64,000 nucleotides of DNA from Chloroflexota bacterium (GTDB lineage: Bacteria; Chloroflexota; Anaerolineae; Anaerolineales; UBA4823): assembly GCA_029557965.1 (NCBI GenBank), contig JAKQIM010000025.1, positions 34,163 through 98,162 on the forward strand. Reading direction: 5' to 3'. Positions 25,954 through 34,922 of the stretch are shown in pieces. A program made the position numbers and the translations under genes. The notes under the pieces were generated by a model. That model was not told where the DNA came from, ran no database searches, and worked only from the letters and a program-made list of their open reading frames with translations. Position 1 is the stretch's first letter; the number at the start of each line of letters is the position of its first letter.

Positions 25954-27429
25954 CTAGTGCAGCTTCCAGGCGTGGACGATGGGGGCGGCTTCATCGGCGA
26001 AGAGCTCAAGGATGTAAAGCAGGTCGTGGGCGCGGTCGTAGGCCACATCGCCGATGAGAAAGCGGCGCTGTTCACCGCTGCCGATCATATCGGCCTCAAT
26101 GCCCGTTGGGTTGAAGAAGAGGTGTTCGTCGATGGTCAGGCTGGCGTAGGGCTGTGGCTCCCAAGATGCGATCTCGCCCGCAGCCACGCGCTGCAAGTCG
26201 GCAGGGTTGTAGAGGATGATCTGGGCATCCCAACGCGTGCTCCACCAGCCGCGATAATCGTTGTGCCCGCTGCACTCAACCAGGTCTTCGGCTGGGCAAT
26301 CAGAGCCATCGGCCAGGCGGCAGACCGGGAACTGCCCGACAAAATCGTCATCCACGCAGGGGTACTGCGGCCCGGCAGGATTGATATACCCGTACCAGTA
26401 CTTGTCGCCCAGGCTTTTATTGCCCGCAAAGATGACAGCCGTTTTGCTGCTGTTGGTGGTCACCCAGGCGCCGCCCTCCCATTCGTCAGGGTGTTGGTAA
26501 TTGGCCAGGGCGTGCTCAAAATTTTCTGAGATTGCCGAACTCTCATACAGCAAAAGCACAATTTCCGGCAGGCGCGCTCCTGGGGCAGCTGGTGTGCCAT
26601 CCTCGTCGATCCAGGGCCGGTAAGCAAAAAGGGCCGGCCCCATGCCTGACCAACCTCCATCCCGGTAGCGCCCGGTGCCAATGTAGCGCCCAGAGGCGTA
26701 GGCATCGGCCCACCACGTCGGAATCTCAAACAGGTAACCGTTGACACTGTCGAGGCCTTGATCACCGATGAACCACTCGCCTTGAAAGTTGGGCACAGCC
26801 AGGTTAGGGCTGAACCAGGCATGTGAGGCAGCAGGTGGGTCGGGCTGGAGGTGTTGGCCCCAGGCCAGGTGCAGCAGGGGGCCCGTGGCAGGCGTGTTCA
26901 GGTACAGCAGGCCCAACCGGGGAATCTCATCCAGGCCGGTAAAATGCCCCGCGCTGACATCGGCAAAGTCTTGCAAAAATGCCGCCCGGTTAAGTGATCC
27001 AATGGTTTGCAATGCAGCCGGAACAGGGATGCTCACCTCAGCCACCTGGCTGCCATCGGTCAGCTCGCCGTAGGGCAGGCGGTCGTGACCTGTGATGAAG
27101 AGCGAGCCGGGGAATCCATCCACCGCGCCATCTGGGTCGCCAGCCGGGTTAAAGGTCATGGCGTTGCCGCCATACGCAAAGGTCAAGGGGCGTTCACCGC
27201 CTTCTGGCAGGCGGAAAGCTCCCAGGTATTCAAAATCAACCGCCTGCAGCAGGCCGCCTGTGGGCGATGGGGTGCCTTGAGAAACAAAAGGCAGGTAGGT
27301 GTGGCTGGTGGCAGTCACCGCTGCCAGGGCCGGGGCGGCAGGGGATGGCTCTCCAGATAAAGCGCAGCCGAGTGAAAAGATCAAGAGTACCGCGCCAGGT
27401 GCAAGGCGTACCAGGTTTCTGCGATCCAT
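25954..27429 (-). CDS. Secreted lipoprotein of unknown function
   Basis: 491 aa, no family recognised. The N-terminus MDRRNLVRLAPG plus hydrophobic stretch ends in a lipobox IFSLGC (Cys22). A short linker contains HTYLPFVSQGTPSPT, of a kind I associate with Chloroflexota secreted proteins. The rest is a single large extracellular region rich in Gly, Trp, Tyr and Pro with repeated short motifs such as ITGHD, LYLNTPATG and FLIGDVAYDRAHDLLYILE, which suggests a beta-propeller-like fold (inference). Several cysteines near the middle (PCVDDDFV, VCRLADGSDC, VECSG) could form disulphides. Monocistronic; no terminator seen downstream. Confidence 0.7.
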   Translation of the reverse strand: MDRRNLVRLAPGAVLLIFSLGCALSGEPSPAAPALAAVTATSHTYLPFVSQGTPSPTGGLLQAVDFEYLGAFRLPEGGERPLTFAYGGNAMTFNPAGDPDGAVDGFPGSLFITGHDRLPYGELTDGSQVAEVSIPVPAALQTIGSLNRAAFLQDFADVSAGHFTGLDEIPRLGLLYLNTPATGPLLHLAWGQHLQPDPPAASHAWFSPNLAVPNFQGEWFIGDQGLDSVNGYLFEIPTWWADAYASGRYIGTGRYRDGGWSGMGPALFAYRPWIDEDGTPAAPGARLPEIVLLLYESSAISENFEHALANYQHPDEWEGGAWVTTNSSKTAVIFAGNKSLGDKYWYGYINPAGPQYPCVDDDFVGQFPVCRLADGSDCPAEDLVECSGHNDYRGWWSTRWDAQIILYNPADLQRVAAGEIASWEPQPYASLTIDEHLFFNPTGIEADMIGSGEQRRFLIGDVAYDRAHDLLYILELFADEAAPIVHAWKLH

Positions 27430-27490
27430 AACAACAGCCTCCTCTCACAACATATTTCTATTATCGCGCCGTTTTTCTTGGAATAATCTA

Positions 27491-27530
27491 GCAATCAAAA
27501 AGCGGCGCCAGAGCGCCGCCTTTTGATTGC
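27491..27530 (-). terminator. Terminator of gdh
   Basis: 18-bp stem (27491-27508 with 27513-27530, one G-U) with a 4-nt loop and A/T-rich flanks, directly after the glutamate dehydrogenase stop. Confidence 0.88.
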
Positions 27531-27552
27531 TACAAAAGATTTCTACCAGGTC

Positions 27553-28839
27553 TTAGATCCAACCACGCAGTTCCATGGCCTTGACGACCCGGGCGATGGC
27601 AACCATGTAGGCGGCATCGCGCATGTAGACCTTTTCCTTCTCAGACATCTCAAGTACTGAGTGGAAGGCGCTGGTCATCTTGGCATCCAGTTTCTGCAAG
27701 ACTTCATCCTTGCCCCAGTAGAAGTTCATGTCATTCTGAACGCCTTCGAAGTACGAGCAGGTCACGCCGCCGGCGTTGCAGAGGAAATCGGGGATGTTGA
27801 AGAGCTTGTTCTTCTTGAAGAATTCATCGGCCTCGGGGGTGGTGGGGCCGTTGGCGCCCTCGGCGATAATCTTGACACGGCTGTTGATCTTCTTCACGCT
27901 CTCAGCGTTCACCTGGCCTTCAAGGGCCGCGGGGATGAGCACGTCGGCTTCCGTGGCGATCCAATCGTCACCATCAGAGATCACATAACCTTCCTTCTTG
28001 GCTTTGGCTTTGTCAACCGTACCATATTGGTCGGTAATGGACTGCAGGAAGCGCGGATCCACACCTTTGGGGTGGCTGAAGGTGTAAGAGCACTTGTCTT
28101 CGCGATCCCAACAAGAAACGCAAGCCACCTTGCCGCCCAGCATTTCGATGAAGCCGATGGCAGCGTACTGGCTGACATTGCCGAAACCCTGCAGGGCCAC
28201 CACAGACTTGGTGGGGTCCATCTTGAGGTGTTTCATGGCTTCGCGCACGCAGTAAATCACACCGTAACCGGTGGCTTCGGTGCGGCCAAGCGAGCCGCCG
28301 TTGCCGACGGGTTTGCCGGTGATCACACCGGGGGTGAATTGGCCAACCAGCTTGGAGTACTCGTCCATCATCCAGCCCATCATCTGGGGAGTTGTGCCAA
28401 CATCGGGCGCAGGAACGTCCTGGCGAGGGCCAATATTGCGCCACATCTGATCAACCCAACCGCGGCACAGGCGCTCTTTTTCGCGCACCGAAATGGTGGC
28501 TGAGTCCACGGGCACGCCGCCCTTGCCGCCACCCAGGGGGATATCGGCAACCGAACACTTCCAAGTCATCCACATGGCCAGGGCACGTACGGTGTCAAGG
28601 GTTTCGGATGGGTGGAAGCGAATACCGCCCTTGGATGGGCCGCGAGCGTCCGAGTGCTGGACACGGTAGCCAGTGAAGGTGCGGATCGAACCATCGTCCA
28701 TGCGGACGGGGATTGTGAACTTGAATTCGCGAGATGGCCAGCGCAAAATCTCACATACCTGCGGGTCGAGGTTGAGCTTCTTAGCCACATCATCGAACTG
28801 GCGTTGCGCCATTTGGAAAGCATTGATCGTTTCGGACAT
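27553..28839 (-). CDS. gdhA: Glutamate dehydrogenase (Glu/Leu/Phe/Val dehydrogenase family)
   Basis: Interconverts glutamate and 2-oxoglutarate plus ammonia with NAD(P). 428 aa from the ATG at 28839, which follows AAGGAGA. The catalytic segment PLGGGKGGVPVDS is at about residue 100, the dimer/active-site region APDVGTTPQMMGWMMDEY at about 150, and the dinucleotide-binding GFGNVSQYAAIGFIEMLGGKV at about 215. The later AEGANGPTTPEADEF is also conserved. Cofactor preference cannot be read safely. Monocistronic with its own promoter and terminator. Confidence 0.95.
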   Translation of the reverse strand: MSETINAFQMAQRQFDDVAKKLNLDPQVCEILRWPSREFKFTIPVRMDDGSIRTFTGYRVQHSDARGPSKGGIRFHPSETLDTVRALAMWMTWKCSVADIPLGGGKGGVPVDSATISVREKERLCRGWVDQMWRNIGPRQDVPAPDVGTTPQMMGWMMDEYSKLVGQFTPGVITGKPVGNGGSLGRTEATGYGVIYCVREAMKHLKMDPTKSVVALQGFGNVSQYAAIGFIEMLGGKVACVSCWDREDKCSYTFSHPKGVDPRFLQSITDQYGTVDKAKAKKEGYVISDGDDWIATEADVLIPAALEGQVNAESVKKINSRVKIIAEGANGPTTPEADEFFKKNKLFNIPDFLCNAGGVTCSYFEGVQNDMNFYWGKDEVLQKLDAKMTSAFHSVLEMSEKEKVYMRDAAYMVAIARVVKAMELRGWI

Positions 28840-28867
28840 ACGTTTTCTCCTTTTCTGGTGTGCAATA

Positions 28868-28935
28868 AGATTAATCAATCTGGCATTTATCGTCAAGTGA
28901 CGAATGCCATGCCTTTATCGTCACTTGGGTGTGAC
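28868..28935 (-). promoter_or_regulatory. gdhA promoter with direct repeats and a dyad
   Basis: On the minus strand TTGACG (28896-28891) and TAATCT (28873-28868) are 17 nt apart. The -35 overlaps a dyad, CGTCA-AG-TGACG. TTTATCGTCA occurs twice on plus, at 28886-28895 and 28914-28923, one copy on the -35. The layout suggests a repressor or activator binding as a pair of sites; the protein is unknown. Confidence 0.5.
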
Positions 28936-29003
28936 AATTAGCACGTGCATGCCAGATGCGCCATCCGCGGCCTGCAAAAGCAGATTCTTTCTTGAACAGG
29001 AGA

Positions 29004-30452
29004 TCATGGCTGCTCATGGAGCAGATCTAGTAAAACTTGTTTCACCACCTGGGGGTTGGCCTGGCCTTTGCCCCGGCGCATCACCTGGCCAAAAAACCAT
29101 TGGAAGAGCGCTTCTTTGCCGCCGCGATAGGCCGCGGCTTGAGATGAATTTTCAGCCAGCACCTGCCGCACGAGTTCGGTGATGGCTGCGGTATCAGATA
29201 CCTGGTGCAGGCCGCGGGCATTGACGATGGCAGCGGGTTCCTGGCCGCTGGCAAACGCTTCAGCCAGCACACCCTTGGCAGATGCCTGGCTGATCTCGCC
29301 GCGCGCCACCATGCCCAACAGGCCGGCTAAAGCCACAGGGTTGACAGGACAGGCAGCGATCTCCAGGCCGGCTTTATTGAGCAAGGCGAACAGTTCTCCG
29401 CTGACCCAGTTGGCGATCACTTTGGGGGCAATGCCCTGCGCCGCGGCGGCACTTTGCTCGTAATAATCGGCAACCGAGCGTTCTTCCACCAACACCGCGG
29501 CGTCGTAAGCGCTTAAGCCGTACTGTGCCTGGAAGCGCTGCTGGCGCACAGCGGGCAGCTCGGGCAGGCTCTGACGGACGGCTTCTAGCCAGCCGGGTTC
29601 AACCACCAGCGGGGGCAGGTCGGGCTCGGCAAAGTAGCGGTAATCTTCAGCCTGTTCTTTGACGCGCTGCAAGGTTGTCTGCCCAGATGCTTCATCCCAA
29701 CCGCGCGTTTCTTGCCGCACAGGCTGCCCCTGGCTCAGCAAGGCCGCCTGGCGTTCGATCTCGTAGGCGGTGGCTCGCTCAAGGGCGCGGAAAGAGTTCA
29801 AATTCTTGATCTCGGTGCGCGATCCAAGCGCGGTGCTGCCGGTTGGGCGCAGCGAGATATTTGGCTCAATGCGTAAAACGCCCTTTTCCATGTCGCCCGA
29901 GTTAGCCCCCACGTAGCGCAGGATGGCCCGCAGGGCTGTTGCATAAGCGCGTACCTCTTCGGGGGTGTGCAGATCGGGCTCGCTGACGATCTCAAGCAGG
30001 GGCACACCTGCCCGGTTCAGGTCCACCAGGCTGCATGGTTGGTCGTCAATTTGGGTATGGGTCAGCTTGCCGGCATCCTCTTCCAGGTGGACGCGGCGGA
30101 TGCGAACCTGGCGCTCACCTTGAGATGTTTGGATCAGCAGGCTGCCGTGTTGGGCTAAAGGCCGGTCGTATTGGGTGATCTGGTATCCTTTGGGCAGGTC
30201 GGGGTAAAAGTAATTCTTGCGCGCAAAAATGCTGACCGGGGCCACCTGGCAGTTCAGGGCCAGGGCCACGCGCAGCCCATATTCAACAGCTTGCCGGTTG
30301 ATGACCGGCAGCACGCCGGGCATACCGGCGCAAACAGGGCAGACACAGCAGTTGGGTGCGGCCTGGGCAGAATGAACCACCGGGCAAGCGCAGAACATTT
30401 TTGACTGCGTTGCCAGCTCTGCATGGATCTCCAGGCCAATGACAGCTTCCAT
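29004..30452 (-). CDS. gatB: Asp-tRNA(Asn)/Glu-tRNA(Gln) amidotransferase subunit B
   Basis: Binds mischarged tRNA, activates it with ATP and amidates it using ammonia from GatA. 482 aa. The start region MEAVIGLEIHAEL and the four-cysteine zinc site (FCACP and CCVCPVCAG region) are typical. So are MPGVLPVINRQAVEYGLRVALALNC, KNYFYPDLPKGYQITQYDRPL and the C-terminal YqeY-like tail domain. I use the ATG at 30452; a longer frame would run through the upstream terminator. The partner GatC-GatA is fused and encoded about 10 kb away. Confidence 0.95.
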   Translation of the reverse strand: MEAVIGLEIHAELATQSKMFCACPVVHSAQAAPNCCVCPVCAGMPGVLPVINRQAVEYGLRVALALNCQVAPVSIFARKNYFYPDLPKGYQITQYDRPLAQHGSLLIQTSQGERQVRIRRVHLEEDAGKLTHTQIDDQPCSLVDLNRAGVPLLEIVSEPDLHTPEEVRAYATALRAILRYVGANSGDMEKGVLRIEPNISLRPTGSTALGSRTEIKNLNSFRALERATAYEIERQAALLSQGQPVRQETRGWDEASGQTTLQRVKEQAEDYRYFAEPDLPPLVVEPGWLEAVRQSLPELPAVRQQRFQAQYGLSAYDAAVLVEERSVADYYEQSAAAAQGIAPKVIANWVSGELFALLNKAGLEIAACPVNPVALAGLLGMVARGEISQASAKGVLAEAFASGQEPAAIVNARGLHQVSDTAAITELVRQVLAENSSQAAAYRGGKEALFQWFFGQVMRRGKGQANPQVVKQVLLDLLHEQP

Positions 30453-30461
30453 AAAGAGACT

Positions 30462-30507
30462 GAAAGGGGGCCGCCCTGCAATCACCTTTAGGATGGCCCC
30501 CTTTTTC
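30462..30507 (-). terminator. Terminator between the aminotransferase gene and gatB
   Basis: GAAAGGGGGCC (from 30462) pairs with GGCCCCCTTT (30495-30504) across a loop of about 22 nt, with a T run on the plus-strand side and A/T on the other. It ends just before the gatB start. Confidence 0.65.
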
Positions 30508-30509
30508 AA

Positions 30510-31673
30510 TTAACCATGCCGGCGCATGAAGCTTTCCATGCGCCGCAGTGCCTCTTCGAGCTTCTCGTAAGAGGTAGCATAAGAGCAGCGCACGTAACCT
30601 TCGCCGCCTGCCCCAAAAGCCGAGCCTGGCACCACAGCCACGCGCTCTTCCTCCAGCAGCTTTTGGGCGAAGGATTCGTCATCCATGCCAGCCGCCGAAA
30701 TGTTGGGGAAAGCGTAGAAGGCACCGCGCGGCTCGAAGGTGGTCAGGCCAAGCTGGTTGAGCCCGCCCACGATCAGCTTGCGCCGCCGATCATATTCTTC
30801 CCGCATCTCAACGACAAACTTGTCGCAGTTTTTCAGCGCTTCGATGCAAGCCACCTGCGACATGGTGGGGGCCGACATAATGGTGTATTGGTGGATGCGT
30901 ACCAGGCCCTTGATGATCTCGCTGGGCCCGGCGGCATAGCCGGCACGCCAGCCGGTCATGGCATAGTTCTTGGAAAATCCACCCAGCAGAATCGTGCGAG
31001 CCTGCATGCCGGGCAGAGAGGCAAAACAAACATGCTGAATACCGTAGACAAGCTGGTCGTAAACCTCGTCTGAGATAACCAGTAGATCGTGTTCTTCGGC
31101 GATACGAGCAATCTCTAACAGCACTTCACGCGTGTACACCGCACCGGTGGGGTTATTGGGGTAATTTAACAGAATGGCTTTTGTGTGCGGTGTGATGGCA
31201 TCTTTTAAGGCCTGAGGGCGAAGCTGGAAACTATCTTCGGCATAAGTTGGCACTTCAATGGCTTTGCCGCCTGCCAGGGTAACCTCTGCCTGGTAAGATA
31301 CAAAGCAGGGGGTGGGAATGATCACTTCTTCCCCGGGGTTAAGGATGGCGGTCATGGTCAGGTAGAGTGCTTCAGATACACCTACCGTGATGACAACCTC
31401 TTCCTTGGGATCATAGGTGACCCCATACAGGCGATGAAGGTGTTCGACAACCGCCTGGCGCAGTTCAATCAACCCCGCATTCGATGTATAGTGGGTTTCT
31501 CCCTGGTGCAGCGAACGGATGCCCGCCTCGATAATGGGTTCGGGCGTGGTGAAGTCTGGCTCACCAATGCCTAGCGAAACAACATCTTTCATGGTCGCAA
31601 CAATATCAAAGAACTTCCGGATTCCAGATGGCTTGAGGCCGATTACGTGTTGTGCCAGGTACTTCGAATTCAT
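30510..31673 (-). CDS. Class I/II PLP-dependent aminotransferase
   Basis: Fold-type I aminotransferase of 387 aa in the AspC/AAT-I-gamma group. The PLP lysine is in GGFSKNYAMTGWRAGY, with the cofactor contacts NYPNNPTGAVY and VISDEVYDQLVY and the substrate arginine in VRCSYATSYE. The N-terminus SLGIGEPDFTTPEPI is typical. The amino donor and acceptor cannot be told from sequence; aspartate, alanine or aromatic amino acids are all possible. AAAGGAG is well placed before the ATG. Confidence 0.9.
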   Translation of the reverse strand: MNSKYLAQHVIGLKPSGIRKFFDIVATMKDVVSLGIGEPDFTTPEPIIEAGIRSLHQGETHYTSNAGLIELRQAVVEHLHRLYGVTYDPKEEVVITVGVSEALYLTMTAILNPGEEVIIPTPCFVSYQAEVTLAGGKAIEVPTYAEDSFQLRPQALKDAITPHTKAILLNYPNNPTGAVYTREVLLEIARIAEEHDLLVISDEVYDQLVYGIQHVCFASLPGMQARTILLGGFSKNYAMTGWRAGYAAGPSEIIKGLVRIHQYTIMSAPTMSQVACIEALKNCDKFVVEMREEYDRRRKLIVGGLNQLGLTTFEPRGAFYAFPNISAAGMDDESFAQKLLEEERVAVVPGSAFGAGGEGYVRCSYATSYEKLEEALRRMESFMRRHG

Positions 31674-31773
31674 TTGCTCTCCTTTTCTAGGTTTTAGATT
31701 TTTGGGCCTGCGGCATAACAGGCAAATTCTTTAGAGACGTGCTCTGATTGGCATTTGGCCAGCTCAGAATTAT

Positions 31774-32784
31774 TTACAGAGAAAGCGCTGTTTGATCGCC
31801 CACGTTGATAACAGAGGGACGGCGCTGGATGTGCGCCTCGCGGCCGATGAGCGAATCTTCCATGATGACGTCTAGCACCTGGGCACCATCATCCACGATG
31901 GCGTTGCGGGCAATGCAGCCCTGGATGTGGCAGCCTTTACCGATGGTGGTATAGGGCCCAATGACCGAGTATTCGACGGTTGCCGTGGGGTGGATATAGA
32001 TGGGCGGAATGATGACCACGTTCGGGCGGGCTGCCTCTGCGCTGTTATCCTGCCCATTTTCCAATAGGTAGCGGTTTGTGCTGAGCAGGTCTTGCGAGGT
32101 GCCGGCATCTAACCATACGTCTACGTTCTTCGTGCGCATCCTCAGGCCGCGTTCGAGCATGATATTGATGGCGTCAGCCAGGAAGAACTCGCCCTTGAGC
32201 TGAATGTTGCGGGCGATCTGTTCGTCAATGGCCGCGATCAGCTTTTCGGATTCTTGGAAGTAATAGAAGCCAACCACTGCCAGGTTATTGTCCATCTCTT
32301 GGGGCTTTTCAACCAGGCGCGTCACCCAGCCATCTTGCCCCAGCACTGCCACCCCAAAACGGCGCGGATCTGGCACCGGTTTGATCCAGGCCACCCCTCC
32401 GGCCTCCTCATTTGATAAGAAAGACAGGTCGGTTTCGAGCAGGGTATCGGCAAAGACCATCAACATCGGGCCGTGTAAGTGCTGGCGCGCCAGGGCGATG
32501 GCATGCGATTGGCCGCGCATCTCGGTTTGCTCGATGTAGGTCACCTTGAAATCGGGGTGCTTCTCTTTCATGTGGGCTTCAATCTTGTCGCCCAGGTAAC
32601 CAACGATGAAGATATATTCTACGTTCGCGGGATCGGGCAAGGTCTTGAAGGTGTCTAACACGTGATCCAACACAGCTTTGCCAGCCATGCGCAGCAGCTG
32701 TTTTGGCCGGCTCCAGGTATGGGGGCGCAAGCGCGTCCCAAAACCGGCCATAGGAATGACGATTTTTAAGGTTGGTTTAGCCAA
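31774..32784 (-). CDS. Sugar-1-phosphate nucleotidyltransferase with left-handed beta-helix tail
   Basis: Makes an NDP-sugar from a sugar-1-phosphate and NTP. 336 aa. The nucleotide-binding loop MAGFGTRLRPHTWSRPKQLL sits at the very N-terminus, the metal-binding aspartate is in MLMVFADTLLE, and WLDAGTSQDLL is the product-site segment. The C-terminus (about 255-330) has hexapeptide-type repeats (YIHPTATVEYSVIGPYTTIG). I start at the TTG at 32784 because GGAGAG lies 7 nt upstream and the catalytic loop begins at once; the longer frame crosses the promoter. Sugar not determined (RmlA- or GlmU-like). Confidence 0.88.
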   Translation of the reverse strand: MAKPTLKIVIPMAGFGTRLRPHTWSRPKQLLRMAGKAVLDHVLDTFKTLPDPANVEYIFIVGYLGDKIEAHMKEKHPDFKVTYIEQTEMRGQSHAIALARQHLHGPMLMVFADTLLETDLSFLSNEEAGGVAWIKPVPDPRRFGVAVLGQDGWVTRLVEKPQEMDNNLAVVGFYYFQESEKLIAAIDEQIARNIQLKGEFFLADAINIMLERGLRMRTKNVDVWLDAGTSQDLLSTNRYLLENGQDNSAEAARPNVVIIPPIYIHPTATVEYSVIGPYTTIGKGCHIQGCIARNAIVDDGAQVLDVIMEDSLIGREAHIQRRPSVINVGDQTALSL

Positions 32785-32839
32785 GGGTTTCTCTCCGAGA
32801 GCATGATAGGGCTGTTTTTGTTTCCCGATCGTTACCGGT

Positions 32840-32868
32840 ATTATACCTGGAAACTTTTCTCTGGACAA
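32840..32868 (-). promoter_or_regulatory. Promoter of the nucleotidyltransferase gene
   Basis: Minus strand TTGTCC (32868-32863), 17-nt spacer, TATAAT (32845-32840). The transcript would start near 32833 with a leader of about 50 nt that carries the GGAGAG site. Confidence 0.7.
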
Positions 32869-32926
32869 ACCGCGGTGATCGTGGCAAAATGGATGACCGT
32901 TAAAAACCACATCAGGAGTGTTGATT

Positions 32927-33661
32927 ATGAGTACTACAAAACGTATGGACGTAAAAGAGCAGCGCCTGCGCCGCCAACGTGAGCAGCGCATGCGAACTTT
33001 CTTGACCATCGGTGGAATTTTATTGTTACTTGTGTTGGTGTTCAGCTTGCCTGCGATCGTTGACGCATTTAAGCCCATCACCATGATCACCCCGCGCGAA
33101 ATGCCCCTGGCAGATGGTAAGGCCGTGGGCGATCCGAATGCGCCGGTGGTGGTCGAAGTGTTCTCAGATTTTCAGTGTTCTGCTTGCAAGCGCTTTGCCG
33201 CCGAGGCAGAACCCCTCTTGCTCGAGAGCGACTATGTTGCCAATGGGCAGGTGTATTTTATTTTCCGGCATTTCCCTTTCCTCGATGACAATGCACTGGT
33301 GAAAGAGTCTGACCAGGCGGCTAACGCCAGCATGTGTGCCCTAGAGCAGGGGCAGTTCTGGAACTACCACGATATGATTTATGCCAATTGGGCCGGCGAA
33401 AATACGGGAGCTTTTTCTGACAAGTTTTTGTTGTCTTTGGCAGATGCTTTAGAGCTCAACATGACGGATTTCAAAGCATGTTTTGAAGAAAACCGCTATG
33501 CAGGGCAGATCAACCAGGATGTTGAGCTGGGCGGTCAGATGAACGTGACCGGAACGCCGGCGGTCTTTGTCAATGGGCAGGCTGTGGCTCCTGGTTTTGT
33601 GCCCACCTATGAAAATATCGATGCTGCCATCCAGGAAGCCCTGGCCAACGGCGGCCAATAG
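32927..33661 (+). CDS. DsbA-like thioredoxin-fold protein, membrane-anchored (CSAC)
   Basis: Extracytoplasmic thiol-disulphide oxidoreductase, 244 aa. A short basic N-terminus and one membrane helix (about 24-46, FLTIGGILLLLVLVFSLPAI) anchor it. The redox site FSDFQCSACKRF carries both cysteines, and the cis-Pro loop is VTGTPAVFVNG. It belongs to the same DsbA branch as the protein at 15132, in which UGA replaces the first cysteine. The ATG at 32927 follows AGGAG by about 9 nt. Monocistronic and divergent from the nucleotidyltransferase gene. Confidence 0.92.
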   Translation: MSTTKRMDVKEQRLRRQREQRMRTFLTIGGILLLLVLVFSLPAIVDAFKPITMITPREMPLADGKAVGDPNAPVVVEVFSDFQCSACKRFAAEAEPLLLESDYVANGQVYFIFRHFPFLDDNALVKESDQAANASMCALEQGQFWNYHDMIYANWAGENTGAFSDKFLLSLADALELNMTDFKACFEENRYAGQINQDVELGGQMNVTGTPAVFVNGQAVAPGFVPTYENIDAAIQEALANGGQ

Positions 33662-33666
33662 TAAAT

Positions 33667-33705
33667 AAAAAGAATGCGGCTGGTTTCTGCCAGCCGCATT
33701 CTTTT
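33667..33705. terminator. Bidirectional terminator
   Basis: 16-bp perfect stem (33667-33682 with 33690-33705) and T6 run, between the convergent DsbA-like gene and the sugar permease gene. Confidence 0.9.
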
Positions 33706-33721
33706 TTATAACTTTCAGGAT

Positions 33722-34909
33722 TTATTTACCGCGACCGCGGGTGGTGACGTCGAAGATCACAGCCGCCACCAACACAGCACCACGGACGATGTACTGCAGC
33801 GAAATATCGATGCCCATCAGGTTCATACCGTTGGTCAGCGACATCATCACCAGCGCGCCAACGATAGAGCCGATCACTTTGCCCACGCCGCCCGCGGCCG
33901 AAACACCACCCACGTATGCTGCGGCAATGGCGTCCATTTCGAACAAGCTGCCAGCTGTGGTGGTAGCAGACTGCAAGCGGGATGTGAACAAGATACCCGA
34001 GAGGGCAGTCAGCAAGCCCATCGAGCCAAAGACCACGTAGATGATCTTCTTGACGTTGATGCCAGACAGCTCGGCGGCTTCAGGGTTGCCACCGATGGCG
34101 TAGATATGGCGGCCCAAGACGGTCTGTGTGGTGACAAAGTGGTAAATGGCGGTAACGATGAGCATGATGACCACTGTCCAAGAGATGCCATTGTAGCCAG
34201 CCAGGATCCATGTCACGCCGCCCACCAGCAGCGAAATGAAGACCAGCTTGAGGATGAACATATCCATGGGCAGAACTTCAAAGTTGTAGGCCTGCTTTTT
34301 GCGGCGGTTATTGATCTCGCCCATGATAAAGAGGACGATGCCAACCAGGCCCAGGACAAGGGTTAACTTGTGCACGCCCGGCAGGAAGTTCTCAATGCCA
34401 AGAAAATCGGGAATATAGCCGTTGCCGATGGCGTTGAAGGTGTCGTTGGGAATGATGATGGTGCCGGTGCCCATGGTAGCCAGCAGGATTGCGCCGCGGT
34501 AGATCAGCCAGCCTGCCAACGAGGCCACAAAGGATGGAATTTTTAGATGTGCAACCGGGAAGGCCGTGATCAACCCTGCGACGATGCCGAGCGCGAGCAC
34601 CATAATGATGACAACCAGGAGCGGCAGCTTCCAGAAGACCAGGGCAATGGCGCAAATGGCTCCTAAGAAACCGGCCAAAAAGCCCACCGAAAGGTCAATG
34701 TGGCGGATGACGATGATCAATGTCATCCCGACAGCCAGCACAGCGATATAACCGGTCTGGTTCAACAAGTTGCTGATATTGCGGGATGAGATGAATACGC
34801 CTTCAGTGGTAATGGTGAATATCGTCATGATCACGAACAAGGCGATATACATACCGTATTCACGGATGTTCTGCCGCAAGACTTTCTGAGCGTTGGATAA
34901 AAACGTCAT
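33722..34909 (-). CDS. mmsB: Monosaccharide ABC transporter permease (MmsB/GguB type)
   Basis: Polytopic permease of 395 aa with about ten membrane spans, in the branched-chain/ribose (BPD_transp_2) family. Typical segments: NLLNQTGYIAVLAVGMTLIIVIRHIDLSVG near the N-terminus and GRHIYAIGGNPEAAELSGINVKK (coupling region) at about 285. It moves the sugar delivered by the ChvE-like binding protein. The ATG at 34909 follows GAGGAG and lies 13 bp after the ATPase stop. It is the last gene of the transporter operon. Confidence 0.93.
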   Translation of the reverse strand: MTFLSNAQKVLRQNIREYGMYIALFVIMTIFTITTEGVFISSRNISNLLNQTGYIAVLAVGMTLIIVIRHIDLSVGFLAGFLGAICAIALVFWKLPLLVVIIMVLALGIVAGLITAFPVAHLKIPSFVASLAGWLIYRGAILLATMGTGTIIIPNDTFNAIGNGYIPDFLGIENFLPGVHKLTLVLGLVGIVLFIMGEINNRRKKQAYNFEVLPMDMFILKLVFISLLVGGVTWILAGYNGISWTVVIMLIVTAIYHFVTTQTVLGRHIYAIGGNPEAAELSGINVKKIIYVVFGSMGLLTALSGILFTSRLQSATTTAGSLFEMDAIAAAYVGGVSAAGGVGKVIGSIVGALVMMSLTNGMNLMGIDISLQYIVRGAVLVAAVIFDVTTRGRGK

Positions 34910-34922
34910 AGTAGGGCTCTCC

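Noticed and set aside
27661..28503. 280-codon plus-strand frame inside gdhA
   Set aside because: It lies wholly antisense to a clear glutamate dehydrogenase, has no start signal and no recognisable domain; it is a GC-driven shadow.
32785..33090. N-terminal extension of the nucleotidyltransferase
   Set aside because: It crosses a good promoter and the divergent DsbA-like gene; the catalytic loop begins at the TTG at 32784, which has a ribosome site.
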